Shown: in pieces, positions 44,696-54,447 of the stretch
Layout of the letters: each line of letters begins with the position of its first letter
Position numbering within the stretch: position 1 is the stretch's first letter
Source: Planctomycetaceae bacterium
Lineage (GTDB): Bacteria > Planctomycetota > Planctomycetia > Planctomycetales > Planctomycetaceae
DNA length: 64,000 nt
Assembly: GCA_019636285.1 (NCBI GenBank)
Contig: JAHBXV010000021.1
Span: forward strand, 1-64,000
Reading direction: 5' to 3'
Position numbers and translations under genes: made by a program
The notes under the pieces: model-generated
Databases searched by the model: none
Told to the model about the DNA's origin: nothing
Seen by the model: only the letters and a program-made list of their open reading frames with translations

Positions 44696-45169
44696 ATGCT
44701 TGAGTACTCTCCATGCTGTCGCGATGGCCTTGCCGATTTTCTCCGAAGGCACGCGCATGCGGGAGGGATCATTGTCTGCGAGTCACGAAGATTCCTCGAT
44801 ATGAAGCCGTGTCGCACCGGCGGAACAAGCCTGTTGCGAGAGTTTCTGGAGCCGAGAGTTCCGGGGCTTGTTCATCAGAAGGATCATCCTAAACAGTTCC
44901 GGGAATGGCTGTCGCGGATCACGGATGATTCGTTGAGGGAGTACTTCATCTTCTCGGTCATTCGCAACCCCTGGGATCGTGCCGTCTCGATTGCTACCTA
45001 CTTCCGAACGCCTCTTGCGAAGTTTGCCCAGAACCTCGCGCGACAGAGGGTTACCGAAACCCGATGCTCTTCCAGTCTCTACCACTTCGTTGCTACTTAC
45101 CAACGCAATACAAAAACCGATCCGAGCGGATCAAAAGGCGGTTGCCGTCGATTGCGGGGCTGGCGTTGA
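44696..45169 (+). pseudogene. Sulfotransferase remnant
   Basis: 157 codons. The segment DMKPCRTGGTSLLREFLEP resembles the 5'-phosphosulfate loop of sulfotransferases (KTGGTSL), and FSVIRNPWDRAVSIATYF is the 3'-phosphate-binding motif. The chain then stops making sense after about residue 125, where it runs antisense into the 3' end of the PQQ gene; normal enzymes are 200-300 residues. The N-terminal strand before the loop is also off. A truncated and decayed gene is the best reading. Confidence 0.6.
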
Positions 45170-46505
45170 AGAGGCTTCTTTCTCGGAGTTCGTTGGCGGC
45201 GAGTTGCTCGAACTCGGGCTTGGCGGCGATGACGAAGGTCTTGCCGTCTCGCGTGACATAGTAGAGCTTGCCGTCGGCCAGCAGAGCTGAGGAGTAAACC
45301 TGGCCGCCGCGGTTGAGGCTCTTTTCGTAAACGATCTCCCCCGTGTCGGCTTTGGCACAGAACGCGATGCCGCGTTGTTCGTGCATCCAATAGAGGTGAC
45401 CGTCGAGATAGACGGGGGACGAGACGTTCGAACCCTTCTGGCTGGTCCACAGGCGATGAGTCCGCGTGACATCGCCGCTGCCGCCTGTTCGCACGGCCAA
45501 TCCCGCGGTTCCCGACCGGCCGCCGAGTGCATAAACGATTCCGTCGGATGCGACCAGGCTGGGAACCATGTACCAGCCAATATCGGTCTCACAGGACCAG
45601 AGTTCCCGGCCAGTCTGGGGATCGAACGCGAGCACATTCCCCTGCCGCGCGAGGACCAGTTCGTCCTTGCCGCTCGTGGACTTCACGACAACGGGCGTAT
45701 TCCACGATTCGCGTATGCCCCCGGCCCGCCAGCGCTCGCGGCCAGTCTCGCGGTCGAGCGCCACGAGGGATTCGCTTTCGACACTGGCATTGATAAAGAG
45801 CAAGTCGTTGTCGATGACCGGAGAGGCAGACGTTCCCCAGCCGTGCGTCTTCGACCCGACATCGGCTTGCCAGACCTGTTTGCCGTCGTGATCGAAGGCG
45901 AAGACACCGGTCTTGCCGAAGAACACGTACACACGCTGCTCATCGGCGGCCGGTGTATTCGCGGCGAACCCATGGTCGCGGATGCGATCCTCCTCGGGAA
46001 GCTTCGCCGGGATCGCCGTGTCCCAGAGAACTTTTCCAGTCTTACGATCGATCGCAATCAGATGCCGCTTAAGATTCTCCGGCCGCCCCTCGTCTTCACC
46101 AGGGACGAAAAAGCCGGTGTAAGCCGTCAGATAGATGCGATCCCGGAACACAATCGGGCTGGAGGCCCCTGCCCCCGGCAACGGCGTTTTCCAGACGATG
46201 TTTTCGGTCTCGCTCCATGTAACCGGCAGTCCCGTCGCGGTCCCGGTTCCCATCCCGGTCGGCCCACGAAAGCGCGGCCAGTCGTCAGTTGCCCCAGCGC
46301 GAGAAGCAACGGCCGCCCCTTTCGCTTGCGGCGCTCGCACAGGCTGCCGCGTCTTGGACTTTTGCGACCCGGCTTGTGCCAACGTCAAATCATCGGCCGC
46401 TACACCTGTGGTGGCTATGCTGCCAACAACGAACGCACAGCAACTCAATACGACAGCGAGGCCGGGGCGGAACAGAAAGCGCGCAACCACTCGAAGGGAC
46501 GACAT
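45093..46505 (-). CDS. Secreted PQQ-like beta-propeller repeat protein
   Basis: 470 residues. A hydrophobic signal segment (VVLSCCAFVVGSIATTGVA) lies near residues 18-36. From residue 75 the chain consists of quinoprotein-type propeller blades with GxxxWxxP/T-like turns: DWPRFRGPTGMG, KTGKVLWDTAIP, DRETGRERWRAGG, PQTGRELWSCE. It ends normally at YCVGK. Such proteins (BamB/PQQ-like) are abundant in planctomycetes, exported to the periplasm, and usually not true PQQ enzymes. Its 3' end overlaps the sulfotransferase remnant. Confidence 0.88.
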   Translation of the reverse strand: MSSLRVVARFLFRPGLAVVLSCCAFVVGSIATTGVAADDLTLAQAGSQKSKTRQPVRAPQAKGAAVASRAGATDDWPRFRGPTGMGTGTATGLPVTWSETENIVWKTPLPGAGASSPIVFRDRIYLTAYTGFFVPGEDEGRPENLKRHLIAIDRKTGKVLWDTAIPAKLPEEDRIRDHGFAANTPAADEQRVYVFFGKTGVFAFDHDGKQVWQADVGSKTHGWGTSASPVIDNDLLFINASVESESLVALDRETGRERWRAGGIRESWNTPVVVKSTSGKDELVLARQGNVLAFDPQTGRELWSCETDIGWYMVPSLVASDGIVYALGGRSGTAGLAVRTGGSGDVTRTHRLWTSQKGSNVSSPVYLDGHLYWMHEQRGIAFCAKADTGEIVYEKSLNRGGQVYSSALLADGKLYYVTRDGKTFVIAAKPEFEQLAANELRERSLFNASPAIDGNRLLIRSDRFLYCVGK

Positions 46506-47046
46506 GGCAAACTCCGCGAGGTGACCACGAGAATCAAGGCGAACGCCGCCGATCAGCCTAGCGGAGCACGATTGGATTCTCTAGAAGCCGCGACGCGGAG
46601 CTGGAGTCGCTTTGGCCAGTTCACAACGAATGGTGACGGCGAAAGCAAGCCTCGGATTGACCGAAAGAAAGAGGGGACCCCTTCGATTGTCTCAACCCGC
46701 AGACGAGTGGCCGTCCGAAGACGTTCAAGTTCCAACGATGGGCAAAGTGCCAGAAACGGACCGCCCCTGACCCGCACACACCGAGCAAAATCCTCGTTCG
46801 CCAGAGTTCCTCCCGCCGAGTCGACGTTCGCGTAGTTCAGAGCTGCCCCGCCTCCCCGATTGGCATGATTGTTGCTTTCATGGTGTCAGCACGGTTCGGA
46901 TCGCTCTGCCCTCTGGTTCTGGATGCCCCACCAGCCTTGATTTCGGGCTCAACCGTTGAGTTTTTGGGCATAACAGCGCGCGAAACCAGCCCGCGGTTCT
47001 TGATCCCCAGTCGAACTCATTGTGTCCATTTTTTTAGAGAGTTTTT
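46506..47046. other. Intergenic gap of about 540 bases between divergent genes
   Basis: No gene is supported; the reading frames here have poor codon balance. The last 20 bases before the DUF1559 start (TTTTTTTAGAGAG) give an AT-rich leader with a weak GAGAG ribosome site. I see no hairpin repeats here, unlike other gaps in this window. Confidence 0.4.
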
Positions 47047-48033
47047 ATGAACGTTCGAGGGAAAAACAGGTCAGGTTTCACACTGATTGAATTGCTGGTC
47101 GTCATCGCCATCATCGCCATTCTGATCGCCCTGCTCTTGCCAGCCGTGCAGCAGGCACGCGAAGCGGCCCGGCGAACGCAATGCAAGAACAATATGAAGC
47201 AGATCGGGCTGGCCCTGCACAACTATCACGACGTGTACAACTCGTTTCCGATTGGCTCCCAGGTCTCGTACTTCCGTACGAACTGGCGGGCCTCGATTCT
47301 GCCGCAAATCGACCAGGGGCCGCTCTTCAACCAGATGAATCCGTATCCTGAGCCGAGACGAGGATACGCCGCCGGGACTGGAAATACCGCCTCCGGCTGG
47401 GACACGCCGAATCGTATTCTGAACAATCTGCTTGTGACTGCGTACAAATGTCCCTCCAGCACCGCGAACGCGTTCAACGTGTCGACCAGTCCCGTGACCA
47501 ATAACGGAACGGCGTCGCCGAATGCCTCGCTGGGAACGGAAACGGCCATGACCATGGACTACGTTGGCATCAGCGGTTCGTATTCCGGCGTGGCGCCGTT
47601 CAATCAGGACTGCGGCTCCGTGGTGTACAATGGCTATGCCTGCAATAGCGGGATGATGCGAATCGGCGCGGTCTCACTGATTCGGGACTGCAAGGACGGC
47701 ACGTCCAACACTATTATCATCGGCGAAGACTCCGGCTTCATCAATAATCGTGACGTTCGCAGCAACTATTACGGCGGTTGGGCGGGACACCTCGGATTGT
47801 CCAGTTGGGGCACCGGGGTCAGAACCATTCGCTACAGTCCGAACCTGAAGGTCACTCCGGTCGGTGGCGACCAGACCTATACCGCGAATTCACCGCTGTC
47901 GTCCCAGCACGATGGTGGAATTCATGCGCTGATGACGGATGGTGCTGTCCGTTTCATCTCCGAGAACCTCGATATCAACGTGTTGCTCAGCTTGGGATCG
48001 GCCAAAGACGGAACCGTCACGGGCGAGTTCTAG
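47047..48033 (+). CDS. DUF1559 protein with type IV pilin-like N-terminus
   Basis: 328 residues. The prepilin signal [23 protein letters not shown] is followed by [30 protein letters not shown], the highly conserved DUF1559 opening. The C-terminal H..GG motif reads [20 protein letters not shown], a variant of HxGGxNxxxxDGxV. It is followed by a lipoprotein and a CRTAC1-type protein on the same strand, a common planctomycete arrangement. The function is unknown; the pilin signal implies processing and surface display. No riboswitch was found here. Confidence 0.9.
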   Translation: MNVRGKNRSGFTLIELLVVIAIIAILIALLLPAVQQAREAARRTQCKNNMKQIGLALHNYHDVYNSFPIGSQVSYFRTNWRASILPQIDQGPLFNQMNPYPEPRRGYAAGTGNTASGWDTPNRILNNLLVTAYKCPSSTANAFNVSTSPVTNNGTASPNASLGTETAMTMDYVGISGSYSGVAPFNQDCGSVVYNGYACNSGMMRIGAVSLIRDCKDGTSNTIIIGEDSGFINNRDVRSNYYGGWAGHLGLSSWGTGVRTIRYSPNLKVTPVGGDQTYTANSPLSSQHDGGIHALMTDGAVRFISENLDINVLLSLGSAKDGTVTGEF

Positions 48034-48038
48034 AACAT

Positions 48039-48113
48039 GTCTCAAAACCCCAGTTGGCTGCGGAAAGACGTCTCGAATACCGACGACAGTCTCGGCGACC
48101 AGAGGGTTTTGAA
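48039..48113. repeat. CAAAACCC / GGGTTTTGA stem element, copy 2 of 2
   Basis: It begins CTCAAAACCCCAGTTGGCTGC and ends CCAGAGGGTTTTGAAA, with the same outer arms as the copy at 40921, only six bases after the DUF1559 stop. The middle differs between copies. Confidence 0.7.
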
Positions 48114-48149
48114 ACCACTTGTCGACAAGCCTCACGAAGCGTAAGTTCC

Positions 48150-48180
48150 GGCATGTGCGATGACTGCGTCGCACATGCCG
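48150..48180. terminator. Perfect 12-bp hairpin CGGCATGTGCGA / TCGCACATGCCG
   Basis: Stem at 48150-48161 and 48169-48180 with a 7-base loop, no T-tract. A terminator or processing signal of the DUF1559 transcript is likely. The rest of the gap to 48409 shows no gene. Confidence 0.5.
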
Positions 48181-48409
48181 CTCGCTGCCTAGTCCAAACT
48201 GCCGATAACTCGCCCTGTTCTCCCGCCTGACCGCCTGATGCCACTTGGTTCTGTGTCAGTCCTAGCGCTTACTTTGGCAGTCCGAGTCCGATCGGGCTGC
48301 GTTAAGACTTTCTAGGCGCGCTCATTCAACGGAGTGCCGTCTCTATACTGATTTATTGCCCGAATACAAGAACCTTACCGTCCTCCCCGTGACAGAATCG
48401 AGTACTGTG

Positions 48410-48847
48410 ATGGCTCCCGCACAATCGCGTTTGTTTCCGAGACTCTACTCGTGTGCATTGATTTGGCTGCTGGCAACGCTTGCGGGATGCGGCGGTGGAA
48501 CCCCAAAAACGCCGACAGGGACGGCAACAGGAAAGGTGACTTTCAAGCAGGCTCCTCTCACTTCGGGGCGCGTGAACTTCGTGGCGACCAACGGGAGCGC
48601 GTCGGCGTTCGGCGACCTGGGAAGCGACGGAACCTTCAAAATCCCTGGTGAGCTGCCCGTGGGCGAGTACTCGATCCATTTGACGCCGGTCGGACTGGGG
48701 GACGCCCCTCCGTCCGAAAATCCGGCACAGGACAAGCAAACACCGCTCGACAACATTTCGAAGAAGTATCAGGATCCGGTGACGACGGACCTCAAGGCGA
48801 CGGTGAAGGATGGGAAGAATGATTTCACTTTTGACATACCGTCGTAA
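48410..48847 (+). CDS. Lipoprotein with carboxypeptidase-regulatory-like domain
   Basis: 145 residues from MAPAQSR; the frame is open 18 codons upstream. A lipobox LATLAGC lies at the end of the signal, giving a diacylglyceryl-Cys at about residue 29. The mature part is a small beta-sandwich: GKVTFKQAPLTSGRVNFVA, then GTFKIPGELPVGEYSIHLTPVG, the Carboxypep-reg pattern. Such lipoproteins usually follow DUF1559 genes in planctomycetes, as here. The role is unknown. Confidence 0.85.
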   Translation: MAPAQSRLFPRLYSCALIWLLATLAGCGGGTPKTPTGTATGKVTFKQAPLTSGRVNFVATNGSASAFGDLGSDGTFKIPGELPVGEYSIHLTPVGLGDAPPSENPAQDKQTPLDNISKKYQDPVTTDLKATVKDGKNDFTFDIPS

Positions 48848-48916
48848 GGCCATCGGACAGATCGTCGCGTCGCCAGTCGTGACAAGCGCTCACCGTTCAC
48901 TTGTTTGTCTGGCGTC

Positions 48917-51900
48917 ATGAGCATGGCCATGATGTCGGAACGTCGGCGAGGAATGGCGTCTCGATGGGGAGTCGCCATGGTTCTTGGCAGCTGTGTGCTT
49001 GCCGGATTCTTGCTGGTTCTTCTCTCCCGCTCGCTTCAGGAAGCAGATCCGATTGCCGCGGCGGAACAATTCTGGGAGCGTGACGACTTTTTCCGCACGC
49101 TGAAACTGGCCCAACGGGCATTGGAGCAGGAGCCAGATTCGCAGTCCGGCCATCTGTTTGCCGGTCTGGCGTGCGAACGCCTCGGGCGGTACGACGAGGC
49201 TTTCGAGCATCTGCTGCGGGTCGATGACGCATTCGATCGAGCCGCGCTCGCCCGGCGGGCGTGCGCCGACTTATGCCTGAATCGGCTTCATTGTCCGTCC
49301 CTGGCGGTGGAGCACTACCAGCGGCTTTTACGAATCGATCCGCAAGCGATCGACGCCGAACAGCAATTGGCCTATTTGCTGGGCTTGTCCGGTCGCTGGC
49401 GCGAAGCCGAACCTTACCGCTTGCGCTTGATTCAACAGCACCGGCTGGAACCGATCCTTCTCTATCTGTTGTGCTCGCGGGATACCCTTCTCGAGAACGT
49501 GGACGATCTGGCGACGATGCATCATGCCGCGCCGGACAGTCCCTTGCTCGTTCCGGGCCTGGCCCGCAAGGCTCGCGATGATGGCGAAACGGCTTCCGCC
49601 GAACAGCAATTGCGGAGGCTGCTGGCCGAAACTCCAGCGGACGTCAGCGCTCAAGTCGAATTGGGGAAGATCGTCGCCGGGGACAACCAACAGTTCGTGG
49701 CCTGGTATCAACATTTACCCGAGTCGGTACGAGCGTCCGCCGGGATATGGTCGCTGTTGGGGCAATGGGCGGCCGACCAGTCGCAACTTGAGGCCGCCGC
49801 CCGGTGTTATTGGGAAGAACTAAACGCCGACCCGAACGATGCCCAGGCCAACTATCAATTGGGCCGCCTGCTGGCAGACCTTCACCGGGATCGCGACGCC
49901 GCCCCATTCCTGCAGCGTGCCGAGCAGCTGGAGCAATACTTCCAATTGGTAACCCAGGCCTGGACGGGGAACGATCTCGAGGCGGTGGAAAAGGCCGCGA
50001 AATCTGCTCGAGACCTCGGACTTATCTGGGAAGCCTACGGTTGGGCAATTCTCATGTCCCGGTATTACTCCAATGCTCCGTGGGCGGAGCGCATGCTGAC
50101 CGAACTGGCCCCCATCGTACGGGATCTGCCACTGATTCGAACCGTGGCAGAATCGAACCCCGCCCGTCACCTGAACCTATCGGAGTATCCGCTTCCCATA
50201 ATGCCCGCTGATCAGACGGCTCCTTCACCAGCAAGCAAGCTTGCCGAAAAACCATCTCCAGTCGCGGCGATTCGCTTCGAGAATCAGGCGGCTTCCGCCG
50301 GAATCGAGTTTTCGTATTTCAACGGTGCCCCGCGAGATCGGCAGACTCGTCGGATGTATGAATTCAACGGCGGCGGTGTCGGGGTCATCGACTACGATCA
50401 AGACGGACGTCCGGATCTATTCCTCGCCCAGGGCTCGGAATGGCCCCAGGAAACTGGTTCCAGCTCCCATTCCGATCGTCTCTTCCGCAATAAGGAAGGC
50501 AAGCGATTTCATGATGTGACGCCATCAGCGCGCGTCATGGACGGGCAGTTCAGCGCCGGCATCGCGGTTGGCGATCTCGATAACGATGGCTTTCCCGACA
50601 TCTACGTGGCGAATGTCGGCGGTAACCGATTGCTGATGAATAATGGCGATGGCACATTTCGCGACGAGACCGGGGCAACCGGCACGGCCGGTGATGATTG
50701 GTCGACGAGCTGCGCGATCGCGGACATCAATGCGGACGGCCTTCCCGATCTTTATGTTGTGAACTATCTCTCCGGGCCAGATGTCTTCGAGCGTCTTTGC
50801 CGCGATGAGGATGATCGTCTGCGAAGTTGCTCGCCGCGCGAGTTTCCAGCGGCCCAGGATCGATTGTATCTGAACCTGGGGGATGGGACTTTCCTGGATG
50901 CCACGAGTGCAACCGGCATCAATGTGCCTGACGGCAAGGGACTCGGGATCGTGATCGCCGACTTTTCCAGCTCCGGCCGCTTGGACCTGTTTATCGCGAA
51001 CGACGCCGAGCCGAACTTTTACTTCGCGAATCTGGGGGGCACAACGCCCGGCACGATACGGTTTGAAGAGCAGGCGCTACCGCGTGGAGTTGCCTTCAAT
51101 GAAGCCGGTCGGGCGGAGGCCTGCATGGGAATTGCCGTCGGCGACGCGAATGGCGATGCCCAGCTCGATCTCTTCGTGACGAACTTTCACAATGAGACGA
51201 ACACCTTCTACCAGCAGACAACGGGTGGAGTTTTTCTGGATGCGACTCGCCATGCCCGGCTCGATGCGCCGAGCTTGAAGATGCTGGGCTTCGGCACGCA
51301 GTTTCTCGATCCCGACCGTGACGGCGACTTGGATCTGTTTGTCTCGAACGGGCATCTCGACGATCTGCGAGATACGGGGATCCCCTTTCAAATGCGCGCG
51401 CAATTCTTCAGCAACGATGGTCGCGGGAGGTTTGCGGAGATCTCGGCTGAAAGGCTGGGGGATTACTTTACCGTCGAGCAACTGGGCCGTGCCGCGGCCA
51501 TTGTCGACTGGAACGGCGACGGACTTGAAGACCTGGTGATCTCGCATCTTGATACACCGGTAGCGTTATTGACGAACCAGACACCCGACTGCGGAAACTC
51601 CGTACGGATTCATCTGCGCGGCACGGTCTCCAGCCGAGATGCAATCGGTGCGACGGTTACCCTCGAAGTCGGCGGCAAAACCATCTTGCGACAGCTTACT
51701 GCGGGTGACGGCTTTCAGGCATCCAATCAACGCCACTTGGTCGTCGGCCTCGGCGCGGCTGATAAAGTCGATCGCCTGACAGTACGCTGGCCGAGCGGCG
51801 AGCGATCCGAACTCGACTCCATACCCGTTAACACCGAATTGCTGCTGATTGAAGGCCGTCGCCCGCATGTGGAGAGGGCCTCGGGAATTCCCCACGGCCG

Positions 51901-51922
51901 AGGGGAAGAAGCCAGCCGTTGA
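48917..51922 (+). CDS. Giant CRTAC1-type protein: TPR, FG-GAP/VCBS repeats, ASPIC/UnbV
   Basis: 1001 residues from the second possible start, MSMAMMSE; a TTG 12 bases upstream is an alternative. One membrane segment lies near residues 15-35 (WGVAMVLGSCVLAGFLLVLL). TPR helices at 40-400 are followed by a propeller of calcium-binding FG-GAP repeats, e.g. DYDQDGRPDLFLAQG, DLDNDGFPDIYVANVG, DINADGLPDLYVVNY, DPDRDGDLDLFVSNGH and DWNGDGLEDLVISH. The C-terminal ASPIC/UnbV domain ends near TVRWPSGERSELDSI. The protein is exposed outside the membrane and probably binds a ligand or partner. It completes the DUF1559-lipoprotein-CRTAC1 run. Confidence 0.9.
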   Translation: MSMAMMSERRRGMASRWGVAMVLGSCVLAGFLLVLLSRSLQEADPIAAAEQFWERDDFFRTLKLAQRALEQEPDSQSGHLFAGLACERLGRYDEAFEHLLRVDDAFDRAALARRACADLCLNRLHCPSLAVEHYQRLLRIDPQAIDAEQQLAYLLGLSGRWREAEPYRLRLIQQHRLEPILLYLLCSRDTLLENVDDLATMHHAAPDSPLLVPGLARKARDDGETASAEQQLRRLLAETPADVSAQVELGKIVAGDNQQFVAWYQHLPESVRASAGIWSLLGQWAADQSQLEAAARCYWEELNADPNDAQANYQLGRLLADLHRDRDAAPFLQRAEQLEQYFQLVTQAWTGNDLEAVEKAAKSARDLGLIWEAYGWAILMSRYYSNAPWAERMLTELAPIVRDLPLIRTVAESNPARHLNLSEYPLPIMPADQTAPSPASKLAEKPSPVAAIRFENQAASAGIEFSYFNGAPRDRQTRRMYEFNGGGVGVIDYDQDGRPDLFLAQGSEWPQETGSSSHSDRLFRNKEGKRFHDVTPSARVMDGQFSAGIAVGDLDNDGFPDIYVANVGGNRLLMNNGDGTFRDETGATGTAGDDWSTSCAIADINADGLPDLYVVNYLSGPDVFERLCRDEDDRLRSCSPREFPAAQDRLYLNLGDGTFLDATSATGINVPDGKGLGIVIADFSSSGRLDLFIANDAEPNFYFANLGGTTPGTIRFEEQALPRGVAFNEAGRAEACMGIAVGDANGDAQLDLFVTNFHNETNTFYQQTTGGVFLDATRHARLDAPSLKMLGFGTQFLDPDRDGDLDLFVSNGHLDDLRDTGIPFQMRAQFFSNDGRGRFAEISAERLGDYFTVEQLGRAAAIVDWNGDGLEDLVISHLDTPVALLTNQTPDCGNSVRIHLRGTVSSRDAIGATVTLEVGGKTILRQLTAGDGFQASNQRHLVVGLGAADKVDRLTVRWPSGERSELDSIPVNTELLLIEGRRPHVERASGIPHGRGEEASR

Positions 51923-52092
51923 CGTCGCAGAGAGTCGGCTGTGGACGGTAGCCGACGAATGAATTTTGGAATCAGGTTCCACGGACGAGACAAGATGTCC
52001 AGATACGGTTCCAGACGGGAACCCGTTCTTTTGGACATCAGCCGCGCGACCCAACCAGAAACCGTAACGTAACTCGTTTCGGCGAAAGACAT

Positions 52093-52176
<84 letters not shown>

Positions 52177-52340
52177 TTTTTGACACCGGGCCGGACCGCG
52201 TTCAAGAACGGGTTGGCCCGGTTGAGGAACGACAAAGTATATCGACGGTTCTGCCGGACACAAGTCGCTCGAATTGAGGCGCTGAGTTCAATGCCAGGCG
52301 GAAAGCGGGTTGTTGCCTGCGCAATCCGTCGATAATCTAG

Positions 52341-53822
52341 ATGACTCATGTCGATTCGTTGATTTGTCTCCGACGGGAGGACGGTGTGGCTGGCACCTAC
52401 TCGCATCCAAAATTGCCGCGGCGGGCGTTGCTCGAAGCGGGAAGCCTGAGCCTGTTGGGGTTGGCGAGCGCGCATGTTTCCGAACTGCGGGCCGCGTCAA
52501 CTCCTGCAACCGCTCTGCCAACGAATCGCCGAGTGATCTACATCTTTCTGTCGGGCGGCCTGGCCCAGCAGGACAGCTTCGATCCGAAACCGCTCGCTCC
52601 GGAAAATGTTCGTGGCGAGTTCCAGCCGATCGCGACCGCGACCCCGGGAATGATGATCTGCGAGCATTTGCCGATGCTCGCCCAGCGGAGTCGATACTGG
52701 TCTTTGATCCGGTCGCTGACGCACCCGACGAACGACCACTCGCTCGGTCATCACGTCATGTTGACGGGCCGATCGACCGCCCCGCCGACGTTTAGCAGTA
52801 ACAAGCCGATGCCCCAGGATTTTCCGTCGATCGCGGCGGTCGCGGGGGCGGTCCTCAAGCCTCGCAATAATCTGCCGCCAGCCGTCGTCTTGCCGGAGCG
52901 GCTGATTCACCGCACGGGACGGGTGATTCCCGGCCAGTTCGCGGGGGAGATGGGTTCGCGACGCGACCCGTGGTTCGTGGAAGCGAGCCCATTTAACGCG
53001 ACGACGTACGGAGCGTTTCCTGAATACGAATTCCATCACGCGCGGGGGCCGGAGAAATCAGGAGTTCAGTTCCAGGCTCCTAATTTATCTCTGCCGGAAT
53101 CGCTGACACGCGGCCGGCTCGACAATCGGCTGGCGTTGCTTTCGGTGCTCGACCAGCAGCGCAAGGCTTTGGAAACAGGGCCGCAGCCGACGCAGTACAG
53201 CCAGCATCGCGAGAACGCCGTCTCGCTGCTGACGGATGCGGCCGTCCGCGAAGCCTTCGATGTCACCCGGGCTCCGGATGAGGTGCAAGACCGCTACGGC
53301 CGCAACGCATTTGGATGGTCGCTGCTGATGGCCCGCCGCCTGGTCGGGGCCGGCGTGAATCTGGTGCAGGTGAATCTCGGAAATAACGAAGCCTGGGATA
53401 CCCACGGCAACGCATTCCCGAACCTGAAGAACATGCTGTTGCCACCGACCGACCGAGGGTTGTCCGCTCTGCTGGATGATCTGGCGGAGAGCGGAGAACT
53501 CGATTCGACGCTGATCGTCATGGCGGGAGAATTCGGGCGGACGCCCAAGATCTTCGGCCTGCCGCAGCATTACAAGCTGCCAGGCCGCGACCATTGGGGC
53601 GCTGTTCAGACGGTCTTCATGGCTGGCGGGGGCTGCGAAGGCGGGCGAATTGTTGGCGCCAGCGACGCACTCGGTGGTTATCCGACAGACAATCCGCAGA
53701 CGCCGGAGAACCTGGGGGCGACGATCTATGACAGCCTCGGCCTGCCGCAGGAACTGGCCTGGCATGACGATCTGGGACGTCCGCACCCGGTCTACCACGG
53801 GACGCCCATCGCGGGGTTGTGA
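52341..53822 (+). CDS. DUF1501 protein (secreted, sulfatase-like alkaline phosphatase fold)
   Basis: 493 residues. The N-terminus PKLPRRALLEAGSLSLLGLAS is a twin-arginine-like export signal. The family pattern follows: RVIYIFLSGGLAQQDSFDPKP, then TPGMMICEHLPMLAQRS, SLIRSLTHPTNDHSLGHHVMLTGR, and the late IVMAGEFGRTPKIF and GRDHWG. DUF1501 proteins are abundant in planctomycetes and normally pair with DUF1549/1553 cytochrome-like genes; none is next to it here. The fold is that of alkaline phosphatases, but the activity is unproved. Confidence 0.9.
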   Translation: MTHVDSLICLRREDGVAGTYSHPKLPRRALLEAGSLSLLGLASAHVSELRAASTPATALPTNRRVIYIFLSGGLAQQDSFDPKPLAPENVRGEFQPIATATPGMMICEHLPMLAQRSRYWSLIRSLTHPTNDHSLGHHVMLTGRSTAPPTFSSNKPMPQDFPSIAAVAGAVLKPRNNLPPAVVLPERLIHRTGRVIPGQFAGEMGSRRDPWFVEASPFNATTYGAFPEYEFHHARGPEKSGVQFQAPNLSLPESLTRGRLDNRLALLSVLDQQRKALETGPQPTQYSQHRENAVSLLTDAAVREAFDVTRAPDEVQDRYGRNAFGWSLLMARRLVGAGVNLVQVNLGNNEAWDTHGNAFPNLKNMLLPPTDRGLSALLDDLAESGELDSTLIVMAGEFGRTPKIFGLPQHYKLPGRDHWGAVQTVFMAGGGCEGGRIVGASDALGGYPTDNPQTPENLGATIYDSLGLPQELAWHDDLGRPHPVYHGTPIAGL

Positions 53823-54044
53823 TCGCGCGAAAACGACCGTGCAGCATAGAGACGCCGTGGGAATTCCGCGGAGAGGGCGAATTCAATCACTTCGAGCGAC
53901 TCGGAACCGGGATTCGGAGCCGTCGAGCATCTGCTTACCAGAGCCGCGGAGTCATTGAGGCGATCAAAGTCCGCAAACGGACCGCAGTCGCAATCATTCC
54001 TCAGCCTACCCGCGCGATGAGAAGATCGCGCGGGCCGAATCCGA

Positions 54045-54233
54045 TCAGCCGCACTCGGCTGCGATCAGGATCTCATCACGACCGGCGTTGACGCATTCAC
54101 TGCGGCGGATGGACACGTGTTGGGGGGCACTGACGCCGATCTGAACCCGGCCCCCCTGCGTCCGGACGATGCGAATCACCACATCGTTTCCGATTTTGAT
54201 CTCTTCGCCGCACTTTCGACTGAGCACGAGCAT
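54045..54233 (-). CDS. csrA: Carbon storage regulator CsrA
   Basis: 62 residues with an excellent ribosome site (GGAGGAG). The whole chain is the small CsrA fold: MLVLSRKCGEEIKIGNDVVI, then VQIGVSAPQHVSIRRSE, with the RNA-binding Arg near VSIRR. It binds GGA motifs in mRNA leaders to control translation. It is not in an operon; flagellar genes, its usual company, are absent here. Confidence 0.95.
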   Translation of the reverse strand: MLVLSRKCGEEIKIGNDVVIRIVRTQGGRVQIGVSAPQHVSIRRSECVNAGRDEILIAAECG

Positions 54234-54447
54234 TTGAAACTCCTCCCTGATTATGGTGCTCCCTCCCTATCCACCGGGAGATTGGAGCGTCGAACCTTCT
54301 ACGTAACTATTATGAGGCCAGATCACAAAAAAAGAGTGGGATTGCTGACATTTCTACAAGATTTTCCCACCCGCGAGACGAATGTCCATCGTCGCGCACC
54401 AGACTCTTCCACGCATGTCCAGTCACAACACTTTATCGCGGAATGCG

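Noticed and set aside
44399-44758. A 119-codon minus-strand frame (and a longer overlapping one)
   Set aside because: It overlaps the small acidic gene and the sulfotransferase remnant, has a strange Cys/Arg-rich composition and no known domain. It could be real but I cannot support it.
46553-46777. Short minus-strand frame before the PQQ gene
   Set aside because: No domain, no ribosome site, and composition of non-coding sequence.
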